A DNA stretch of 64,000 nt, taken from the NCBI RefSeq assembly GCF_009735625.1, contig NZ_CP046244.1:806001-870000 (forward strand), written 5' to 3'. The position numbers and the translations under genes are program-made. The stretch comes from Moorella glycerini (lineage in GTDB: Bacteria; Bacillota; DSM-521; Neomoorellales; Neomoorellaceae). The notes beneath the pieces are model-generated. The model ran no database searches, had not been told where the DNA came from, and saw only the letters and a program-made list of their open reading frames with translations. Shown here piece by piece: positions 1 through 7,671 of the stretch; within the stretch, counting starts at the first letter, position 1; each line of letters begins with the position of its first letter.

Positions 1-378
1 CACCTTGAGCTTTAATACAGCTTCAGGAAATTTTTCTTTAAAAATGCAGATGCTGCAGGGAACAGCATAACCGCCAATCGTCGAGGTAGCCCCCACGGTC
101 AACTGGCCGCTGACGGAGGCACGTAAGCCCTCCATGGCGCTTTCCAGCTCGTCGTAAAGGGATACAATCTTTCGGGCGTAGTCCTTTAAAACTTCGCCGG
201 CATCGGTGAGGGTAACCCCCCGGTTGGTGCGCTCCAGGAGCTGGATGGCAAAAACCTGCTCCAGGTGCTTGATCTGCTGGCTGACCGCCGGCTGGGTCAG
301 GAAAAGACGCTGGGCCGTTTCCGAGAGGCTCCCGGTCTCGGCAATAGTAGCGAAAACGCGCAAGTTGTTCAGGTTCAT
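1..378 (-). CDS. LysR-family transcriptional regulator (C-terminus outside window)
   Basis: Only the first 126 codons lie in the window; the gene runs off the left edge. The start ATG at 378 opens with MNLNNLRVFATIAETGSLSE, a typical LysR winged helix-turn-helix, including the recognition-helix motif LTQPAVSQQIKHLE. After about residue 90 the linker and the start of the effector domain follow (SVSGQLTVGATSTIGGY). LysR proteins usually have about 300 residues, so some 170 are missing. It is divergent from the YeeE/TusA sulfur genes with 154 bp between the two starts, the usual layout for a LysR protein controlling its neighbour. The CysB/CysL-like sequence style fits control of sulfur or selenium uptake, but that role is inferred from position. 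Confidence 0.9.
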   Translation of the reverse strand, partial: MNLNNLRVFATIAETGSLSETAQRLFLTQPAVSQQIKHLEQVFAIQLLERTNRGVTLTDAGEVLKDYARKIVSLYDELESAMEGLRASVSGQLTVGATSTIGGYAVPCSICIFKEKFPEAVLKLKV

Positions 379-416
379 TTTATCCTCACCTGCCGGTAGG
401 TTCTTTAATCCCTTTG

Positions 417-435
417 TTATAAGTTATACTTATAA
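417..435. promoter_or_regulatory. Perfect palindrome between lysR and the yeeE operon; likely LysR operator
   Basis: Two 8-bp arms, TTATAAGT and ACTTATAA, flank a 3-bp TAT spacer. The site contains the T-N11-A pattern favoured by LysR proteins, lies between the divergent starts, and overlaps AT-rich sequence that could hold a -10 element. No other dyad of this quality is visible in the gap. The assignment to this LysR protein is inferred from position. Confidence 0.5.
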
Positions 436-532
436 TAGCATAAGTGAAGCTAAGTTTACAAGGGGAGGTTGTTGTTTTAAACTGGTGATAGTGAAGGCCT
501 TCACGATAATAAAGCTTAATGGAGGTGGGAAC

Positions 533-1204
533 ATGGCACAAAGTGAGACTTCTTTACGCTCCCGTGTCGGCACGCGGTCTAAAGCCACAAAAAAGAGCCA
601 GGTGGGTTATGCTATCCTGGTCCTGGCCCTAGTGATCGTCTTTGGTGTTTTCCTGGGAAGCCTGAAGGTTGCCCTGGCTGCCAAGTGGGTCTTCGGCCTT
701 GCTTTCGGCTTCGTTTTGCAGCGCTCCCGTTTCTGCTTTACCGCATCCATGCGTGACCCTGTACTAACAGGCAGCACCTCTTTAACCCGGGCCGTAATTA
801 TAGCCATAGCCGTAGCCACCGTTGGCTTTGCCGCCATCCAGTTCTCCGCTTATATGGCCGGCAAACCTATCCCGGGCTTTATCAGCCCCGTAGGTATCCA
901 TACCGTGATCGGCGCCATTCTCTTCGGCACCGGTATGGTTATCGCCGGCGGCTGTGCCTCCGGTACCTTGATGCGCGTAGGCGAGGGTTTCATCATGCTC
1001 ATGGTCACCCTGGTCTTCTTCGTCGCCGGTTCGGCCCTGGGCGCCTATCACTTCGGCTGGTGGCAGGGTTTCTCCATGAAATCCTCGCCGTCAATATTTT
1101 TACCCAACGTCCTGGGCTGGCCCCTGGCCCTCCTGGTCCAGTTTGGCCTCCTGGGCGCCCTGTACTGGCTGGCCACCTGGTGGGAATACCGGAAGGCCGA
1201 TTAA
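533..1204 (+). CDS. YeeE/YedE-family sulfur/selenium transporter, N-terminal half
   Basis: A 223-residue membrane protein. The ATG at 533 is chosen over upstream in-frame starts because GGAGGTGGGA precedes it with good spacing. After a basic N-terminus there are about five hydrophobic segments. Two family motifs are present: RSRFCF (the first conserved Cys, around residue 65) and GGCASGTLMR (the second, around 145). In the TsuA/YeeE thiosulfate importers, which are single proteins of about 350 residues, these Cys and a third one line the substrate path. The third lies in the separate gene at 1569, so the transporter appears to be split in two. A TusA-like carrier gene sits between the halves. 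Substrate (thiosulfate, selenite-derived or other sulfur species) cannot be read from sequence. Confidence 0.85.
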   Translation: MAQSETSLRSRVGTRSKATKKSQVGYAILVLALVIVFGVFLGSLKVALAAKWVFGLAFGFVLQRSRFCFTASMRDPVLTGSTSLTRAVIIAIAVATVGFAAIQFSAYMAGKPIPGFISPVGIHTVIGAILFGTGMVIAGGCASGTLMRVGEGFIMLMVTLVFFVAGSALGAYHFGWWQGFSMKSSPSIFLPNVLGWPLALLVQFGLLGALYWLATWWEYRKAD

Positions 1205-1303
1205 TGGCAAAAACCATACTGACCATCAATTTTCCACCTCATATCATACGTCCCTGCTGGCGAGGAGCCATTATGGTAATCTAAATATGGAGGTTGATTA
1301 ACC

Positions 1304-1531
1304 GTGGCTGAATATACCCTTGATGCCCTGGGCGAAGCCTGCCCGGTGCCTTTAATCCGCACGGAGAAAAAGATGCAGGAGCTGAAAGTAGGGGACATCC
1401 TGGTTGTCCAGGTTGACCATAGCTGCGCCATGAAAAACGTCCCGGAATGGGCGCGCAAGCAGGGTTATAACGTAGAGCTGGAAGAGGTTGAAGAAGGCCG
1501 CTGGGACATTATTATCGAGAAAACCAAGTAA
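1304..1531 (+). CDS. TusA/SirA-like sulfur-carrier protein
   Basis: A 75-residue cytoplasmic protein starting with GTG at 1304 behind GGAGGTTGAT. It carries the hallmark CPVP motif (Cys14, in LGEACPVPLI) that holds a persulfide in TusA, YeeD and related carriers, followed by the usual beta-alpha-beta-alpha-beta pattern. A second Cys occurs in HSCAMKNV, where the family often has polar residues. It lies between the two halves of the YeeE transporter, as YeeD/TsuB lies next to YeeE/TsuA, so it probably accepts sulfur or selenium as it enters the cell. Selenium-linked YedF proteins share this domain but add a DsrE domain that is absent here. Confidence 0.92.
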   Translation: MAEYTLDALGEACPVPLIRTEKKMQELKVGDILVVQVDHSCAMKNVPEWARKQGYNVELEEVEEGRWDIIIEKTK

Positions 1532-1568
1532 TCATCCGGAATATTACGGGCAGGAAGGGAGGATTACG

Positions 1569-2111
1569 ATGAGCAGGTATCAGGAAGAGGCGCTGAAGCT
1601 CAAAAATGCCCTGCTCAAAGACCCGTTTCCCTACTGGCTGGGGGGCATTTTTCTAGGCGTCCTCAATATTGCCCACTTTGCCACCTTTGGTGCGCCGTGG
1701 GGTATCACCACCGCCTTCGCCAACTGGGGTGCCTGGATCGGCCAGGCTCTAGGCCTGCACCCGGAGAAGTGGGCCTTCTACCAGTCAGAGGCCAACGCCA
1801 AAATGCTGGCCGGCGGTTTCCTGAATGACGGGGGTTCCATCCTTGATGTGGGCATCATCCTGGGAGCTCTCCTGGCGACGCTGCTGGCCTCCCAGTTTCG
1901 CATTAAAAAGATTAAGAATTACAAGCAGGTTGTCGGTGCCGTGGCCGGGGGCTTGTTGATGGGTTACGGCGCCAGAATAGCCTATGGCTGAAACATCGGT
2001 GCATTATTTAGCGGCACGGCTACGATGTCGCTTCATGGTTGGGTGTTTGGTATTTTCCTGCTGGCAGGCGCTTTTTTGGGTTCGAAAATTTTAACCAAGT
2101 ATCTGATTTAG
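1569..2111 (+). CDS. YeeE/YedE-family transporter, C-terminal half; probable selenoprotein read through UGA at 1989-1991
   Basis: The start ATG at 1569 follows GGAAGGGAGGATTACG. A conventional reading stops after 140 codons at TGA (1989-1991) directly after GARIAYG. The same frame then stays open for 39 codons, encoding NIGALFSGTATMSLHGWVFG and a final hydrophobic segment, and ends at TAG 2109-2111 for 180 residues. In YeeE/YedE proteins this site reads G-C-N-I-G-A and the Cys is the third conserved thiol of the transport path. The UGA therefore replaces a functional Cys, and a bacterial-type SECIS hairpin lies at the right distance. I call residue 141 selenocysteine. The alternative is a nonsense mutation, but the intact downstream frame argues against decay. 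An automatic annotation would truncate it at 1991. The proteins at 533 and 1304 are its probable partners. Confidence 0.8.
2010..2032 (+). promoter_or_regulatory. Candidate bacterial SECIS element
   Basis: Arms AGCGGCA (2010-2016) and TGTCGCT (2026-2032) form seven pairs, one of them a G-U, around the 9-nt loop CGGCTACGA. The loop begins 25 nt after the UGA, and its second base is G. Both agree with the known bacterial SECIS rules: an apical loop roughly 16-37 nt downstream of UGA and a G within the first two loop positions. It is inside the coding frame, as bacterial SECIS elements are. SelB binding was not tested. Confidence 0.65.
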
Positions 2112-2123
2112 CTAATTAAACAA

Positions 2124-2156
2124 GCGGGGCACAGGGGGGTAGCTCTCCTGCCCCGC
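2124..2156 (+). other. GC-rich hairpin between the selenoprotein gene and the flavoprotein gene
   Basis: GCGGGGCA (2124-2131) pairs with TGCCCCGC (2149-2156), and the loop can pair further. No T-run follows, so it is not a standard terminator. It lies in the 72-bp gap before the flavoprotein start and could stabilise or attenuate the message. Confidence 0.4.
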
Positions 2157-2183
2157 GCTCAAGAGAAAGGGGCGCATGAGAAG

Positions 2184-3422
2184 ATGCGGGAAAAGAAGGT
2201 TGAAGACTACGATGTGGTGGTTATCGGCGGCGGCGCTGCGGGGATGACGGCCGCTATTTATGCCGGCCGCGCCCGCCTGAAAACCATCATGATCGAAAAG
2301 TCCCTGCCGGGCGGTCTGGCTACCTATACCAATGAGATTGAGAATTACCCCGGTTTTCCCGAGGGGAACACGGGGTTGGGCCTGATGCAGCTTTTTGAAC
2401 GCCAGGCCAAGAAATTCAACGTCAAGGTCAAACTGGCCGAGGTCCAGTGGGTGGAACTGGAGGGGGAAACCAAGGTCATCAAGACCTTTCGCACCGATTA
2501 CCGCGCCAAAGCGGTGATTATCGCCACCGGCGGCAAGCCGCGCCTGACCGGTGCCAAAGGAGAAGAAAAGTTTCTTTATGACAAAGGCATTTCCTTCTGT
2601 GCCACCTGCGACGCAGCTTACTACACCGGTAAAGAAGTAATGGTAATCGGCAGCGGCGATGCCGCTATCGAAGAAGCTATCTTTTTAACTAAATTTGCCA
2701 GCAAGGTGTATATCTCTGTGATCCATGATGTCGGCATTATGGACGCCAATAAAGTGGCCCAGGAGCAGGCCCTGCGGAATGAAAAACTGCATTTTATCTG
2801 GAACACTGTAGTCGATGAGTTTGCCGGGGGCGAACGCCTGGACACAGTAATTCTAAAGAACGTCAAGACCGGGGAGAGGATTCCCGTAAAAGTCGACGGC
2901 TGCTTCCTCTTTATCGGCTACCTGCCCAACACCGAACTCTTCCGCGGTATGATCAATATGAATGAGCGCGGTTATATCATTACCAATGAGCAGATGGAGA
3001 CCAATATCCCGGGCGTCTTTGCCGCCGGGGATGTGCGGGATAAAGTCCTGCGACAGGTGGCAACGGCCGTGGGTGATGGAGCCATTGCCGGTTTTATGGC
3101 CGAACGCTATATTGCGGAAAGCGAGTATTTTGCCCGGGAATTCCGGGAGGTTAAAGGACCGCAACTGGTATTCTGTTACGATCCAACCGATGCCCGCTGC
3201 CGGGAAATGATGACTGTAGTTGAGGCCATCCTGCAAAAACATCCGGAAATCAAGTTGAGCAAGATCGATGTCTATAAAGGCAAGAGTATGGCCCTGCGCC
3301 TGGGTCTTACGGGCGACCCCTGCCTGGTTTTAATGCATGGCGGCAGGGTTACTGAAGTCCTGGCCCTCGCAGGGTTGTCTCCCGAGCTCATTGAGACCAT
3401 GATAAACCAGCTTGCGGCATGA
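2184..3422 (+). CDS. Thioredoxin-reductase-like flavoprotein with a C-terminal thioredoxin-fold domain
   Basis: 412 residues; thioredoxin reductases usually have about 310. Residues about 9-40 hold the FAD-binding VVIGGGAAGMTAAIYAGRA. The redox motif FCATCD (CxxC) is near residue 140, the NAD(P)H-site VIGSGDAAIEEA follows at about 153, and the second FAD motif GVFAAGDVRD is near 275. The last 90 residues look like a thioredoxin fold: beta strand LVFCYDPTDARC, helix, then LTGDPCLVLMHGGRV with the cis-Pro region. In that fold the usual CxxC is replaced by DARC, leaving one resolving-type Cys. It closes the YeeE/TusA cluster and probably supplies electrons for reduction of imported sulfur or selenium species; this is inferred. 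Start ATG 2184 is preceded by AGAAAGGGG. Confidence 0.85.
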   Translation: MREKKVEDYDVVVIGGGAAGMTAAIYAGRARLKTIMIEKSLPGGLATYTNEIENYPGFPEGNTGLGLMQLFERQAKKFNVKVKLAEVQWVELEGETKVIKTFRTDYRAKAVIIATGGKPRLTGAKGEEKFLYDKGISFCATCDAAYYTGKEVMVIGSGDAAIEEAIFLTKFASKVYISVIHDVGIMDANKVAQEQALRNEKLHFIWNTVVDEFAGGERLDTVILKNVKTGERIPVKVDGCFLFIGYLPNTELFRGMINMNERGYIITNEQMETNIPGVFAAGDVRDKVLRQVATAVGDGAIAGFMAERYIAESEYFAREFREVKGPQLVFCYDPTDARCREMMTVVEAILQKHPEIKLSKIDVYKGKSMALRLGLTGDPCLVLMHGGRVTEVLALAGLSPELIETMINQLAA

Positions 3423-3449
3423 ATTTTTAAAAACGGCATTTTAACCTAC

Positions 3450-3480
3450 GTCCCGGACTGGTCTGGTCCGGGACTTTTTT
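3450..3480 (+). terminator. Rho-independent terminator of the YeeE-TusA-flavoprotein operon
   Basis: Nine-base-pair stem GTCCCGGAC / GTCCGGGAC with a 7-nt loop, followed directly by TTTTTT. It lies 28 bp after the flavoprotein stop. Confidence 0.9.
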
Positions 3481-3603
3481 GCCCGCCGTTAATTATTTTC
3501 ACCAAGTCAACCAGCTCTACAGGGAATACGTTCTAACCTGGGTAAAGTTTGGGACCAGGTAGGTAGATTGATGGGCGTGGGTCAAGAAGACCCTTGCCCC
3601 TGC

Positions 3604-4026
3604 TTAAAACCTCTGGATCAGGTAGATACCGGTCACAATCAAAACCGCCCCGAAGCCGCGCCCCGGGGAGAGTTTATCACCCAGCAGAGCAATTGCCAGG
3701 ACGAGTGCTATTAAGGGGTAAGAAGCCGTTATCGGTACTACCGACGAAACCTTACCTGCCTGCAGGGCACGAAAATAGGCAAAATGTCCCACCACCGAAG
3801 CGGCCAGCCCTTCACCCAGAAGGAGTGCCCAGGTACGGGGTTCTACCTCTTTGAGGCTCCCCAGCCGGGCCGTCGCCAAACCCCACAAAAGCAGCGCGGC
3901 GAACACGCCAATAGTGCGTATGAGGAGCGCCGTGAAGGGATCGCTCTTCACCAACCCCAGTTTAGCAAAAATGGGGCTTAATCCCCAAAAAACCATGGCC
4001 AGCAACGCCCAGAACAGCCAGTTCAC
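3604..4026 (-). CDS. EamA-domain (DMT superfamily) transporter, single-domain form
   Basis: 140 residues with about five hydrophobic helices, opening with MNWLFWALLAMVFWGLSPIF. This is one EamA repeat; most drug/metabolite transporters have two (about 300 residues), so this type probably works as a dimer. The start is GTG at 4026 with GGGAGG six bases upstream. It follows the ArsR gene on the same strand after 83 bp, so the two are probably co-transcribed and the transporter may be induced by the ArsR signal. Substrate unknown. Confidence 0.85.
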   Translation of the reverse strand: MNWLFWALLAMVFWGLSPIFAKLGLVKSDPFTALLIRTIGVFAALLLWGLATARLGSLKEVEPRTWALLLGEGLAASVVGHFAYFRALQAGKVSSVVPITASYPLIALVLAIALLGDKLSPGRGFGAVLIVTGIYLIQRF

Positions 4027-4109
4027 CTTTTTCCCTCCCAGTTCAATAGAAAGTCATTGCACCCCGTCCCCGGCAGATGAAAGCCCGGCAGCCGGGCTTG
4101 CAACATAAT

Positions 4110-4454
4110 CTAACTCCCCTTCTTTTCCTCTTTACCCTGTAGCTCCTGCAGTTCCGCCATGGTATTGGTGATTTCCCGGGTCAAAATCCTGCCCACCAGG
4201 TCCAGAACCTGGAAGATTTCCGGGTGCTTAACCCGGTAGAGAACCTTTAAACCTTCTTTGCGGGTAACGACAATATCCTCCTTGCGTAACACCGCCAGGT
4301 GCTGGGAGATATTGGGTTGCTCCAGCTCCAGGTCTTCTATAAACTTGCAAACGCACTTTTCACCCTGGCGCAGCTGTTCCAGGATCCTCACCCGGGTCGG
4401 GTGGGCCAGGGCTTTAAAAAATTCCGCCTTCAGGCTGTAAAGTCTTTCAGCCAA
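4110..4454 (-). CDS. ArsR/SmtB-family metal-responsive repressor
   Basis: 114 residues beginning at TTG 4454, with AGGAGGA (complement of 4461-4467) correctly spaced. Residues about 15-85 form the winged helix with FFKALAHPTRVRILEQL and the recognition region EQPNISQHLAVLRKEDIV. The segment EKCVCKF carries a Cys-x-Cys motif at the alpha-3 position where ArsR and CadC bind thiophilic metals or metalloids, so it is probably a true metal or arsenite sensor. It is followed by an EamA transporter, and a palindromic site overlaps its promoter region, consistent with autoregulation. Confidence 0.9.
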   Translation of the reverse strand: MAERLYSLKAEFFKALAHPTRVRILEQLRQGEKCVCKFIEDLELEQPNISQHLAVLRKEDIVVTRKEGLKVLYRVKHPEIFQVLDLVGRILTREITNTMAELQELQGKEEKKGS

Positions 4455-4471
4455 AGAATATCCTCCTTATT

Positions 4472-4493
4472 TATATGCGAATTTCTGCATATA
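4472..4493. promoter_or_regulatory. Probable ArsR operator
   Basis: Inverted repeat TATATGC (4472-4478) and GCATATA (4487-4493) around an 8-bp spacer, just upstream of the ArsR ribosome site. Its size, AT-richness and position match known ArsR/SmtB operators. Confidence 0.55.
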
Positions 4494-4592
4494 TTAGTTT
4501 AGACTTCAAAAGCTGGCTTGTCAAGGACACGGCGCAGGCTTTTGGCAAGAAATAACACTTGCACCTGAACGACAGGCCTGTTCCGCGGAGGG

Positions 4593-5804
4593 TTACAAAA
4601 CTAAATACGCGGCAATAGCTACCGCCAGGAGTGCCGCTTCCGGGCCAACCATCATCCTGAGCACCTTGCGCAGGTCGGCCTTGAAGAAGTCCACGGTGAG
4701 GGCCAGGCAGAGGTGCATGGGGGTTAACATGTTCCCGGTAAAGCCGGCGATAAATATAAATACAGTAAGTGGCAGGTTCATCTGGCCGCCCGCAGCAGCC
4801 ATTACAATGGGAAAGGCTATCCCGACGTAGGCCACCGTCAGGCCGGTCAGCATACCTACCAGAAAACTGATAAGGCCGAAAATCATAAAGCCGGGTACCG
4901 GCAGCATGGCCAGCAAAGAAGTCAGGCCATCCACCGCCCGCGTATCTACCAGTACTTCCTTGAAAAGCATTACCCCCCACACCATGAGGAGGGTCTTTAC
5001 TGCTATTGCCTCCCGGCACAGGTGCCAGAATTGCCGGGGCGTGTATTGGTGCCACACCAGCAGCACCAGGAGAACCAGGCCCACCGCCAGGCCTACCTCA
5101 ACCCGGAAAACCAGTACCAGGACCACTACCACCAGTACCGGCAGGACGCTGAGGAAGAGTTCCCGGGCCGGGGCGTGGTGACCGGCCGGTACCACCTCCC
5201 TTTCCCCTTCCTCCGCTACAATTTTAATCCGCCTGAGGGCCGGTATACCCAACAAGATCACCAGCAGGCCATAGGGGGCCAGGGCGGCAATCAGGTGGGG
5301 AAGGGGGATCCCGCTGAGGCGGGAGGCCAGTAGGACCCCGGGGTAGAGGGGCAGGAAGTACTCCCAGATATGCCGGTAGTAGTAATTGATAAAACTTTTT
5401 TCTTCTGCAGCTATGGAGGTACGCGCCGCCGCCTGCCCCACCAGGGGAGCGGAAAACAGCGCGCCCCCTGCCGAAGGCATGAGGCCGATAAAGGCCGGCA
5501 ACAGGGCCATCACCACGCGCCGGTTACGAATAAGACCATGTAGCCCCTGCAGCATCCCCTCCAGGTAACCCTGCTCTCCCAGGAGGTGTTCAAAGAGCAT
5601 GATGAGGGCCAGGATAACCTCCAGTTCTAAGGTGGCCGGGCTTTTGGTGGCCTGCCAGGCCATGCCCAGGAAAGTAACGGGACCGGTGTGGTAAAGGGCG
5701 GCCAGGAGGAGCGAACTGCCAAGCATCACCGGCCCCAGGGGCGCCCGCCGCCCCAGGAGCACCATCATTAAACCGAACACCAGTAACAGCTTAAGGCCTT
5801 CCAA
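4593..5804 (-). CDS. DUF401-family membrane protein
   Basis: 403 residues, almost entirely hydrophobic, with about ten predicted transmembrane segments and a short charged loop near residue 200 (EEGEREVVPAGHHAPAR). The pattern, including LMPSAGGALFSAPLVGQAA and the late GFTGNMLTPMHLCLALT, matches DUF401, a family related to gluconate/citrate-type permeases of the ion transporter superfamily. No DUF401 substrate is established as far as I know. Start is TTG at 5804 with GGAGA upstream. It stands alone, 138 bp upstream of the divergent-looking ArsR promoter region. Confidence 0.75.
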   Translation of the reverse strand: MEGLKLLLVFGLMMVLLGRRAPLGPVMLGSSLLLAALYHTGPVTFLGMAWQATKSPATLELEVILALIMLFEHLLGEQGYLEGMLQGLHGLIRNRRVVMALLPAFIGLMPSAGGALFSAPLVGQAAARTSIAAEEKSFINYYYRHIWEYFLPLYPGVLLASRLSGIPLPHLIAALAPYGLLVILLGIPALRRIKIVAEEGEREVVPAGHHAPARELFLSVLPVLVVVVLVLVFRVEVGLAVGLVLLVLLVWHQYTPRQFWHLCREAIAVKTLLMVWGVMLFKEVLVDTRAVDGLTSLLAMLPVPGFMIFGLISFLVGMLTGLTVAYVGIAFPIVMAAAGGQMNLPLTVFIFIAGFTGNMLTPMHLCLALTVDFFKADLRKVLRMMVGPEAALLAVAIAAYLVL

Positions 5805-6086
5805 CGTTGTCTCCTTCCCCGTGCATCAAGTTATCACTAATGATAACCACGCCGTAGCAATAAATCAAGGGGTAGTACTTCCGGGCAGCAGGAAATTCCG
5901 GGCACCTGTCGAGGGAAGAAACCCTCGCGGAAGGTGTCACCCCGGCCGGGGCAGCCGGGGTAGCGGAGTTGATTAAGGGGCCGGACATTTTACCGGCTTA
6001 CAGGAAAAAACAGAAGTAAAAAGACGGGGCTGATGCCCCATCTTTTCCTTCTACCTTCTTGTCAAATTTACCTTTCGCTTGTGAAA

Positions 6087-6287
6087 TTAGGCACGACTAT
6101 TACAAGCTATAAAGCGTTCAATACTGCGATCATAAGTTCTCTCTATTTCCGGTGGAAAGAGACAGCCAGGCAACTCTCCATATTTCCTATGATAGGTTAT
6201 ACATTCGCAGCATTTACCCTTGCGGCTGCAGGGTTCATAGGTACAGGTGCACCTTTCCTTATTGGCTTGCAGATTGCACTGTGCCAT
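6087..6287 (-). CDS. Small Cys-rich protein, DUF6485 type
   Basis: 66 residues with seven Cys in the first 45: C4, C13, C15, C20, then CCEC around 26-29, and C42. Family-like features are [17 protein letters not shown], a [11 protein letters not shown] segment and [12 protein letters not shown]. The spacing suggests a metal or Fe-S cluster site, but function is unknown. Its start lies 12 bp from the stop of the flavin reductase gene on the same strand, so the two are probably one transcript. I recognise the family from its sequence pattern; a domain search would settle it. Confidence 0.75.
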   Translation of the reverse strand: MAQCNLQANKERCTCTYEPCSRKGKCCECITYHRKYGELPGCLFPPEIERTYDRSIERFIACNSRA

Positions 6288-6298
6288 TTTCTCACCCT

Positions 6299-6787
6299 TT
6301 ACTGGTCCCAGTGAGCGATATTATGTTCATAGTAGAGAAGGGGTTTTTTATCATTGCTGACATTGGCCGCCACCACCTGGCCGACAATAATTACATGATC
6401 CCCCTTCTGGTAACGGCCGCTGACCCTACACTCCAGGTTGGCAAGGGCATCTTTTACCCTGGGAGTGGTAACCATCGCCGCCGGTTCGGTAGCAAGACCA
6501 AGTTCCTTAATTTTATCGACATCCCGCCCCGAATGGGTGCCGCAGAAGGCAGCAATATCCTCCTGGTCATCGGCCAGGATGGAAAGAACAAACTCCCCGG
6601 CGGCATCCAGCAGTTCCAGCACATAGCGATGGGGGTGAAGGGACACCATTACCTGGGGCGGGTTGGAGGATTGCTGGGTAAACCAGGCCACGGTGGTCAG
6701 GTCGTGTTTCTCCCCTTTTTTGACACCCACCAGGCCACAGGGGCAGGCGATCTTGCCCAGGGCGCGGGTAATCTCAACATTGCTCAT
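6299..6787 (-). CDS. Flavin-reductase-like FMN-binding protein
   Basis: 162 residues, the normal size for the flavin reductase-like split-barrel family. Recognisable stretches are the N-terminal strand with [11 protein letters not shown], the FMN-site region [20 protein letters not shown], and [21 protein letters not shown], which corresponds to the family's 'vgqlsEdq' helix. Some homologues in anaerobes, such as High Molecular Weight rubredoxin modules, reduce oxygen or ferric iron. The neighbour on the 3' side is the Cys-rich DUF6485 protein, a possible electron partner (inference). Confidence 0.88.
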   Translation of the reverse strand: MSNVEITRALGKIACPCGLVGVKKGEKHDLTTVAWFTQQSSNPPQVMVSLHPHRYVLELLDAAGEFVLSILADDQEDIAAFCGTHSGRDVDKIKELGLATEPAAMVTTPRVKDALANLECRVSGRYQKGDHVIIVGQVVAANVSNDKKPLLYYEHNIAHWDQ

Positions 6788-6872
6788 GAGGGTTCAACTC
6801 CTTCCTGCATAGGCCAGGGTTTCTCCTTTTTTATTTTACCTGAAAGCAGGGTGGGAGGCAATGATTGTTATG

Positions 6873-7613
6873 CTATCCTGGCGGGTTTAATTTCCGCAGC
6901 CTGCTGATTTCTTCTGCCGTCAATTCACGATACTCCCCTGGCTTTAATAGTTTATCCAGTACTAAAGGCCCCATGGCAATCCGCTTAAGATAGGTTATTT
7001 TCTTGCCTACAGCGGCAAACATGCGCTTTACCTGATGATATTTTCCTTCATAAATGGTAAGTTCAACCTCCGATTCCGGTCCGGGGCGAAGAATCTTTAA
7101 CTCGCCAGGCATGGTACGGTAGCCGTCATGCAAGATTACCCCCTGGTGAAATGATTCCACATCTGTTTCTGTAACCATTCCGCATACCACGGCATAATAC
7201 GTTTTGGGCACATGTTTTCTGGGTGACAGGAGCTGATGGGCCAGCTTGCCGTCATTGGTAAGTAAAAGCAATCCCTCTGCATCTTTGTCTAACCGCCCTA
7301 CAGGGAACGGATGATAGGCACGATACCGGGGAGGGAGCAGGTCAACTACTACTTTCGCAAATCTATCATCAGTGGCGGATAGGACACCTCGCGGCTTATT
7401 TAGCATTAAATAGATGTACTGTCTATACTCTATGGGTTCGCCGTTTACCTCAATGTAATCACGGCCGGGCAAAACATGTAATCCCGGGTCTCTGGCCAAC
7501 TCGCCGTTGACCTGCACTTTTTTTTCTTTTATCAACTTCTTAATCTCTTTACGCGTACCAAACCCCATGCTGGCCAGCAATTTATCCAGGCGCTGCCGCT
7601 CTTTAACCGCCAT
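6873..7613 (-). CDS. RsuA/RluB-family rRNA pseudouridine synthase
   Basis: 246 residues. An S4 RNA-binding domain occupies about 1-60 (RLDKLLASMGFGTRKEIKKL...VQVNGE). The catalytic domain holds the motif PVGRLDKDAEGLLLLTNDG with the active-site Asp near residue 107, and the C-terminal KYHQVKRMFAAVGKKITYLKR typical of RsuA/RluB. It converts uridine to pseudouridine in ribosomal RNA; whether in 16S or 23S cannot be decided from this sequence alone. It lies downstream of the TruD-like gene, giving two pseudouridine synthases in tandem. Confidence 0.92.
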   Translation of the reverse strand: MAVKERQRLDKLLASMGFGTRKEIKKLIKEKKVQVNGELARDPGLHVLPGRDYIEVNGEPIEYRQYIYLMLNKPRGVLSATDDRFAKVVVDLLPPRYRAYHPFPVGRLDKDAEGLLLLTNDGKLAHQLLSPRKHVPKTYYAVVCGMVTETDVESFHQGVILHDGYRTMPGELKILRPGPESEVELTIYEGKYHQVKRMFAAVGKKITYLKRIAMGPLVLDKLLKPGEYRELTAEEISRLRKLNPPG

Positions 7614-7671
7614 TTTTCTTACCTCACCGCTAATTTCCGCACCGCTGTTTCCTAAACGCCGGCTATGCCAG

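Noticed and set aside
1488-1991. Reading the second YeeE half as a complete 140-residue protein ending at the TGA
   Set aside because: The conserved final part of the family lies immediately after the TGA in the same frame, so the stop is more likely decoded as Sec.
5791-5988. 65-codon minus-strand frame before the DUF401 gene
   Set aside because: It has low-complexity Pro/Ala-rich sequence, overlaps the DUF401 start and has no motif.
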